DNA of 52,026 nt from Pseudomonadota bacterium (GTDB lineage: Bacteria > Pseudomonadota > Gammaproteobacteria > Burkholderiales > Burkholderiaceae_C): assembly GCA_019351955.1 (NCBI GenBank), contig JABBOE010000009.1, positions 1-52,026 of the forward strand, read 5' to 3'. Shown in pieces: positions 47,636-52,026 of the stretch. Each line of letters starts with the position of its first letter. Position 1 is the first letter of the stretch. The position numbers and the translations under genes are program-made. Under the pieces are notes generated by a model. The model was not told where the DNA came from, did not search any database, and saw only the letters and a list, made by a program, of their open reading frames with translations.

Positions 47636-50600
47636 ATCAGTTTTTCAACGGCTGATTGAGCGTGTTGTTGTACTTTTTGTTGTACAACTTGCTCGATTAC
47701 AAAGGCTCTGCGACGTTGGTCCACCACGTCCCCGGAGCCTTTTTCATGGTCTATTTCACGCAGCAACGCGGCACCTATTTCTTCCAGCTGCGCGTGCCGC
47801 GCAAGAATCAAGCCCAATTCGGCCAACTCATCCGCGTTCAGCTGGGCACCAGCGACCTTGCGGCCGCCAAGGTGCTGAGCATGCACTTGGCCGCCCAATG
47901 GCTGGCACGCTTCTCCGGCCTGGAGTTGCCAGCGACCTTCGTAGCTCAGCCACCGAGTGTCGACGGCGCCGCGACGGGCGGCAACAGCTCGGGAAAGCCC
48001 GATACGGGTCCTGGCCTGAAGCCCGACATGGGCCTCCCGCCCGAGGCCCGCAAAGGGCCCGTCCCGCGCGCGCAAACCTTTCTCGCCGTCTTTGAATACT
48101 GGCGGGACTTGAATCCGAGCCGCCCACTGCGCACCATCGTCGAGTTCGAAGCCGGCGCCGAAGCTTTCGACCGCTTCATTCAGCGACCCGTTGCACAACT
48201 CGACCGGCGCCTCGTCGCTGCGTACCGCGATGCGCTGCTCGCCCGCTCGCTGCACCCCAAGACGGTGACCAACAAGCTCAGTCACATCAGCGCCATGCTC
48301 CAAGCCGCGGTTGACGCTGGCCTGTACCCGGCCAACCCTATCCGTGGCCTGCGCGTGCCTCAAAGCGACGGGCTGAGCATCGGTCGGCGTGCATTCTCCG
48401 CTACCGAGTTGCAAGCGATTTTTGCCTCGCCCGTGTACTCCGAAGGTCTTCGAACGCGAGGGTGCGGCGGCGAGGCTTGCGCTTGGCTGCCTGCGCTCGG
48501 GCTGCTCACAGGATGCCGGCTCGAGGAGTTGTGCCAACTGCGGCTGCGAGACATTGAATGGGACCCCCATGCTGGGCTCTTGCTCCGTATCCGCCCCGAT
48601 GGGGCCGCCGTGCGGGTCAAGAACACGAGCTCCATTCGGACCATCCCGGTGCATCCTGAGCTCCTTCGCATCGGCTTTCAACGCTACGTCGACAGCCAAC
48701 GCTTGCTCGGTCGGGAGTGGTTGTTCCCCGATTTGCGCCCCGACCGATTCGACAAGCGCTCGGGTACATGGTCGCAATGGTGGGGGCGTTACATGCGCGA
48801 GAGAGCAGGGTGCAACCTCGAGGACCGCAGCTTGGTTTTCCATAGCTTTCGGCACACTTTCAAGACCATTTGTCGCGCCGCTCGCATCCCCGAGGATGTT
48901 CACGATGCACTTACCGGGCACAGTAGCGGCCAGGTCGGCAGGGTCTATGGGAGCATGCCGCTCGATGTCATTGTCAGCGCGATGCGCAGCATCGAGCCGC
49001 CTATCGCTCTGCCTGTCATTCTGGCAGACTGACGATGCGCGCGCCCGGTCTGCGGCGCTCACTCTGCCACAATGCTCCGGCGCACGCGCCTTGCGGTGCG
49101 GACGAGCACGGTAAGCAATGTCAAGCGCCGGATAGTCGCGCCCAGCGAGGGCTCGGGCCACCATATCACTCACGGCCTTGGACGCCACCTGCAAGTCTTC
49201 CGCCGCCGGAAGGTCGTAATGCCTTGCATGCACGTCGATGGGTGCGTGGCCCATGAACATGCGGCGCTCATCAGCATCCACCCCTGCCCTCCGCATTGCC
49301 GGCGCAGCAGTGTTGCGCAAGCTTTCCAGAACCAGACGACGGTCATTGCCCACGACGACGTCGATACGTCGGTTCAAGCGCATGCTCAGCGCACCGCCAT
49401 ATATGCCGTAGCGATTCGAGGCCAAATGCGTGAACAGAAGACCCTGGCCCGCCGCTCTCTTGAGCACGATAAGCCGCTCGTGCAGGCCGTGCACGGCCGA
49501 GACTTGGACTGGCACCTTGCGAATTGAATCAGGGCACTTGAGCTGGTCGGCCTTCACGGCCTTGGCCTTGCGTCCGGACGTCTTGCGAACGATGTCCGGC
49601 TCAACAAAGTCAATCAACCATTGCGCCCCGTCCCAAGCAAGCTGCGAGCCACGAAGCGAGCAAATTTCCTCCAGACGCGCGCCCGCCAGGGCCTGCAGGG
49701 CCACGATGACGCGGTCATCGGGTGGAAGTGATGAGTCAGCGAAGATGGCCTGCAGGAGAGCTCCCAGTTGCTCGGACGAAAAAGCGATGCGCGGCGCGCT
49801 GTGCTGGCTCACCCTGGCCTTCGCGGGGCGTACATCAACGAGTGACTTGCGCGTGGCGCGGGGTAACTCGCAGTGTCCCAGCAAGGTGCTGCAAATGCTC
49901 AGCTTGCCATGCACCGTTTTGAGCCCGTTGCCGCGTGCAGCCAGGTGGTCCGCATACAGTTGGACCTGGTCCGGGGTGAGCGCCTCCGCGCTCTGGCCAT
50001 CAAGAATGGCCTCCAAGTCTTGCGCGATGCCGCGGAATTTTTCATAAGTCTTCAGGTTGCGTTGGCCGCCCTTGATGCGTGCCCAGTGTTCGAGGCATTG
50101 CATGGGCGAATGCCCGGTGAGCGCCTGCAGGAGCAGGCCATCCTCCCCGCGCGGCATCGATTCCTCCGCGGTCACCTCGCCGCTGAGCACCGCCATCCAG
50201 GCGTCGACAGCCTTGCCACGCGCGCTGTTGATGCCGTCCAGCACGCTGCGCCATTCCCGGTCAGATTGCGTTACCAGCGTGAAACCATGGCGAGCCTCCA
50301 TGCTCTGCAGAATTCTCAATGCATCCGTATCCATGCCACGGCGGGTCTGCTCGCGGATGCTCTTGCGCACCGCCAGCAGAGCACCCGTCAAGACTTCCAG
50401 GTCATCTTCAGCAAGTGCGCGCATCTCGGCGTCAGCCGCATGCAACTCCTGCAGGGCATTGCGCACAATTGTGTGCCCCAGTCGGCGAGCCACATCCTCA
50501 TCAAAATGGATGAGGGTGCGCCGGGAGACGAGACCGCAGTCGGGGGCCGACTTAGCCGGCGCGCCGGTGCCCGGGGCGATGAAACCGACGAGCCGGCTGT

Positions 50601-50637
50601 GTAGGGTCTGCGATGCTGAGTGCTCAAAGATGTCCAA
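47623..50637 (-). CDS. Second recombinase-like ORF, running antisense through the integrase
   Basis: The frame encodes 1004 residues. Residues 1-270 have no family I recognise. Residues about 270-480 resemble a tyrosine recombinase catalytic domain: Arg321 (GARLEEICSLRG), a likely Lys374, Arg441 in ESLRNT, His464 in FMGHAP, and Tyr474 in ARHYD. The usual histidine of HxxR is replaced by Glu438. No stop occurs before the convergent integrase gene, so residues from about 535 to the end are the codon-aligned antisense of that gene and are unlikely to be a functional domain. Either the stop was lost or the protein carries a meaningless tail. The start is a TTG at 50637 and is uncertain. Confidence 0.6.
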   Translation of the reverse strand: MDIFEHSASQTLHSRLVGFIAPGTGAPAKSAPDCGLVSRRTLIHFDEDVARRLGHTIVRNALQELHAADAEMRALAEDDLEVLTGALLAVRKSIREQTRRGMDTDALRILQSMEARHGFTLVTQSDREWRSVLDGINSARGKAVDAWMAVLSGEVTAEESMPRGEDGLLLQALTGHSPMQCLEHWARIKGGQRNLKTYEKFRGIAQDLEAILDGQSAEALTPDQVQLYADHLAARGNGLKTVHGKLSICSTLLGHCELPRATRKSLVDVRPAKARVSQHSAPRIAFSSEQLGALLQAIFADSSLPPDDRVIVALQALAGARLEEICSLRGSQLAWDGAQWLIDFVEPDIVRKTSGRKAKAVKADQLKCPDSIRKVPVQVSAVHGLHERLIVLKRAAGQGLLFTHLASNRYGIYGGALSMRLNRRIDVVVGNDRRLVLESLRNTAAPAMRRAGVDADERRMFMGHAPIDVHARHYDLPAAEDLQVASKAVSDMVARALAGRDYPALDIAYRARPHRKARAPEHCGRVSAADRARASSVCQNDRQSDRRLDAAHRADNDIERHAPIDPADLAATVPGKCIVNILGDASGATNGLESVPKAMENQAAVLEVAPCSLAHVTPPPLRPCTRALVESVGAQIGEQPLPTEQALAVDVALKADAKELRMHRDGPNGARVLDPHGGPIGADTEQEPSMGVPFNVSQPQLAQLLEPASCEQPERRQPSASLAAAPSRSKTFGVHGRGKNRLQLGSGECTPTDAQPVALRHAQATDRVGRVQASVNRGLEHGADVTELVGHRLGVQRAGEQRIAVRSDEAPVELCNGSLNEAVESFGAGFELDDGAQWAARIQVPPVFKDGEKGLRARDGPFAGLGREAHVGLQARTRIGLSRAVAARRGAVDTRWLSYEGRWQLQAGEACQPLGGQVHAQHLGGRKVAGAQLNADELAELGLILARHAQLEEIGAALLREIDHEKGSGDVVDQRRRAFVIEQVVQQKVQQHAQSAVEKLILTS
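47667..47688. repeat. Inverted and direct GTTGTAC repeats upstream of the integrase
   Basis: GTTGTAC occurs at 47667-47673 and again at 47679-47685, and its reverse complement GTACAAC at 47682-47688. The arrangement therefore contains both a direct and an inverted repeat within 22 bp. It lies 58 bp before the integrase start and may be an integrase arm site or an operator in its promoter region. Confidence 0.5.
47746..49032 (+). CDS. Tyrosine recombinase / phage-type integrase
   Basis: The 428-residue protein has an N-terminal arm-type region (VYFTQQRGTYFFQLRVP), a core-binding SAM-like domain (about 105-205), and a complete catalytic domain. Arg258 is in TGCRLEELCQL, His366-x-x-Arg369 in HSFRHTFK, His392 in LTGHSS, and the nucleophile Tyr401 in RVYGSM. 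GGAG 8 nt before 47746 supports this start rather than the frame's first ATG 30 codons upstream. Its place directly after tRNA-Ala suggests it catalyses insertion of the island at this tRNA. The gene has almost no TTA, CTA or TCA codons, which leaves the opposite strand open. Confidence 0.92.
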   Translation: MVYFTQQRGTYFFQLRVPRKNQAQFGQLIRVQLGTSDLAAAKVLSMHLAAQWLARFSGLELPATFVAQPPSVDGAATGGNSSGKPDTGPGLKPDMGLPPEARKGPVPRAQTFLAVFEYWRDLNPSRPLRTIVEFEAGAEAFDRFIQRPVAQLDRRLVAAYRDALLARSLHPKTVTNKLSHISAMLQAAVDAGLYPANPIRGLRVPQSDGLSIGRRAFSATELQAIFASPVYSEGLRTRGCGGEACAWLPALGLLTGCRLEELCQLRLRDIEWDPHAGLLLRIRPDGAAVRVKNTSSIRTIPVHPELLRIGFQRYVDSQRLLGREWLFPDLRPDRFDKRSGTWSQWWGRYMRERAGCNLEDRSLVFHSFRHTFKTICRAARIPEDVHDALTGHSSGQVGRVYGSMPLDVIVSAMRSIEPPIALPVILAD

Positions 50638-50770
50638 CTTGCTCTGCCTGAGCCCCGGGACCAGCCCCGAGGCTTGTTGACCTATCTGCGCTGGTCAAAC
50701 GTCTAGAGCGAGGTGTTATGCAGTTCCTCATTTATGATGAAATAGAGCACATATACGTTTCTTTGATGCC

Positions 50771-50776
50771 TATAAT
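50771..50776 (+). promoter_or_regulatory. Consensus -10 element upstream of the DUF6471 gene
   Basis: A perfect TATAAT lies 36 bp before the DUF6471 start codon in an AT-rich stretch. No good -35 is visible at 16-18 bp upstream, so the promoter may be activator-dependent or this may be a chance match. Confidence 0.45.
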
Positions 50777-50797
50777 CGGCGCTCCAAAGTCGCCTCA

Positions 50798-50809
50798 GTG
50801 AGTACTCAC
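50798..50809. promoter_or_regulatory. Perfect palindrome at the ribosome-binding position of the DUF6471 gene
   Basis: GTGAGTACTCAC is a perfect 12-bp palindrome ending 2 bp before the ATG at 50812 and occupying the place of the ribosome-binding site. It could be an operator for the helix-turn-helix-like protein it precedes, or an mRNA hairpin that hides the start. No ordinary Shine-Dalgarno sequence is seen. Confidence 0.55.
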
Positions 50810-50811
50810 GC

Positions 50812-51111
50812 ATGGCAAGCCCAGACCACAATTCATCTCAACAACCGATTTCCGACACCTCCCAGGTCTGGGAGCGGGAAGCCCGACGCATTCTGAAATC
50901 GATGATGGCGCGCCAGGAGTGCAGCGCCAAGCAACTCTCCCGGCTCCTCCAGGGCGAAGGTCTTGAGATAGAGCCCAAAGCCTTGTCCAACCGCATCAAC
51001 CGTGGCGCGTTTGCCTTTGCGTTTTTTCTGCAAGTGGCGAGGGCTTTGGGTGTGGGCAGCGTTGATGTCCGGCGTGTCGTTCCGCGCAAGTCAAGCGCTG
51101 GCTCGCATTGA
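50812..51111 (+). CDS. DUF6471 family small protein
   Basis: The 99-residue protein contains the DUF6471 pattern: a helical segment LKSMMARQECSAKQLSRLLQ, then LSNRINRGAFAFAFFLQVARALG. This resembles a Cro-like helix-turn-helix with a characteristic NRINRG turn. Such proteins are commonly small accessory-region genes and may bind DNA; the role is not established. It is read away from the recombinase ORF and has an unusual palindrome at its start. Confidence 0.75.
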   Translation: MASPDHNSSQQPISDTSQVWEREARRILKSMMARQECSAKQLSRLLQGEGLEIEPKALSNRINRGAFAFAFFLQVARALGVGSVDVRRVVPRKSSAGSH

Positions 51112-51241
51112 AGAAAGACGGCCCCGCATGACGGCGCGCTTGCTTAAAGCTTTGACGGGGACCTGCAAAGGCCGCATCCAATCGCGTGCGACGCTCATCC
51201 TCGCCTGAGCCGTCGGTCTCGACAGAGCGAGGCTTCGCCTG

Positions 51242-51268
51242 AAAAAAGGGCGACCCAGCGGGCCGCCC
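51242..51268 (-). terminator. Intrinsic terminator after the 210-aa hypothetical gene
   Basis: Read on the minus strand, GGGCGGCCC pairs with GGGTCGCCC (one G-U pair) around a 3-nt loop and is followed by TTTTTT. It lies 47 bp beyond the stop of the gene at 51315-51947 and closes that transcript. Confidence 0.9.
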
Positions 51269-51314
51269 AACAACAAGTTTCACCGCTGCAGCGTGTCGTG
51301 CCCTGCGCGCGTTA

Positions 51315-51947
51315 TCAGTGCAGCGCCACCGCCCCCTTCCCCGCCCCAACCGGCGCCTGGTACGCATGCTCTTCCTGCTGGTAGGGCACGCAGACAAAAA
51401 TCCAGCGCTGCGAGACCTCAAAACCTGGCACGAATGACTCCGTGCTTTCCTCGACGAGTCGCAACACGTCGACCATATCGAGCCCCTCAGCGGCCGGGTC
51501 GCCACCAAGGACATAGCCGCGGAGATGGTCCCGCAGCGCCGTCCACGCCCGGCTGCTCACGTCGCGCACCGGTGCATCGCTCTGCACCAGCACCAACTGG
51601 CGACGCTCAGCGACGTTGACCGCGATGAACATGCGCCGCTGCCGCTCGACGGACTCGATGAGCCAGTCGCGCGCCTCGCCAGTGGCGAGCGGCACGAGAC
51701 ACGTCAACTGCGTGCCTCCCGCCTGGACCGTCACCACAGCAACCGGCAACGCCGCCCCAGCGGAGATGGCCATGCTCTGCCCTTTGGGCACAAGCGGGCT
51801 TTCGAAGAGGCGCACAACGGCGTCAGGAAGGCTCACGGACAACGCGCGGCCGTCGTACTTTGGACGTTGCTTCAAACTGGCAAGCTCCGCAGCAAATTGC
51901 ACGGGGTCGAGCACCACACCAAATCCACGGTGGCTTTCAATGGTCAT
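51315..51947 (-). CDS. Hypothetical protein, unknown function, island-borne
   Basis: The 210-residue soluble protein has no signal peptide or membrane helix. It starts behind a strong GGAGG about 7 nt upstream, and an intrinsic terminator follows, so it is a well-formed single-gene unit. Visible features are an N-terminal DPVQFAAELASLKQRPKYDGRALSV, a region with VERQRRMFIAVNVAERRQLVLVQ, and a C-terminal WIFVCVPYQQEEHAY. I do not recognise the family. Confidence 0.8.
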   Translation of the reverse strand: MTIESHRGFGVVLDPVQFAAELASLKQRPKYDGRALSVSLPDAVVRLFESPLVPKGQSMAISAGAALPVAVVTVQAGGTQLTCLVPLATGEARDWLIESVERQRRMFIAVNVAERRQLVLVQSDAPVRDVSSRAWTALRDHLRGYVLGGDPAAEGLDMVDVLRLVEESTESFVPGFEVSQRWIFVCVPYQQEEHAYQAPVGAGKGAVALH

Positions 51948-52026
51948 GACTGATTCCTCCTGAAGGTTGACCTAGTACAACATCCCTGAAATACCGTTAC
52001 ATAGAGAGGGGCATGAAGTAGACTGT

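Noticed and set aside
51002-51276. Short open frames between the DUF6471 gene and the 210-aa gene
   Set aside because: They are Arg/Ser-rich, lack ribosome-binding sites and overlap the terminator; the interval is best seen as a non-coding convergent spacer.

Overview
The window is GC-rich, densely packed bacterial chromosome. Its gene order points to a betaproteobacterium of the order Burkholderiales: leuC-entericidin-leuD-leuB-asd-fimV-truA-trpFBA-accD-folC-dedD-cvpA-purF-metZ, followed beyond leuC by gltA-sdhEBADC-gntR set divergently from mdh-prpBC-prpD-acnA. A Thiomonas-like or related genus is plausible, but that is inference from gene order and composition, since no database search was possible.

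Left part (1-9.5 kb, mostly + strand). The end of an unidentified gene is coupled through a GTGA overlap to a two-PAS membrane histidine kinase. It is followed by a FixJ-type response regulator, folD, the M3 oligopeptidase prlC and a DUF4124-glutaredoxin protein. rpiA (-) and pyrD (+) are divergent. Next come a gene-poor stretch and a small hypothetical gene.

Central part (9.5-34.2 kb, all - strand). This is a long run of housekeeping genes. Reading along the - strand: gntR-sdhCDAB-sdhE-gltA (closed by a clear intrinsic terminator), leuC-entericidin-like-leuD-leuB, asd, fimV, truA, trpFBA-accD-folC-dedD-cvpA-purF-metZ and gltX. Many junctions are 4-bp ATGA or GTGA overlaps, which indicates translational coupling. 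The genes cover the lower TCA cycle, leucine, tryptophan, methionine/threonine/lysine, purine, folate and fatty-acid precursor synthesis.

Right core part (34.4-47.6 kb, mostly + strand). A near-perfect 18-bp palindrome lies just upstream of a good sigma70 promoter for mdh, and the divergently read gntR probably acts there. mdh is followed by methylcitrate-cycle genes (prpB, prpC, prpD), an unidentified secreted protein and aconitase acnA, which ends in an intrinsic terminator. A convergent beta-hydroxyacid dehydrogenase follows, then a rubrerythrin / Fe-S oxidoreductase / DUF3501 trio, yaaA and tRNA-Ala(CGC).

Accessory part (47.6 kb to the right edge). Directly after the tRNA-Ala come inverted repeats and a tyrosine recombinase. 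A second, convergent recombinase-like ORF has no stop before it runs antisense through the whole first integrase gene. A DUF6471 protein with a perfect palindrome at its ribosome-binding position and an unknown 210-aa protein with its own terminator complete the window. This looks like the tRNA-proximal end of an integrated genomic island whose other end lies outside the window.
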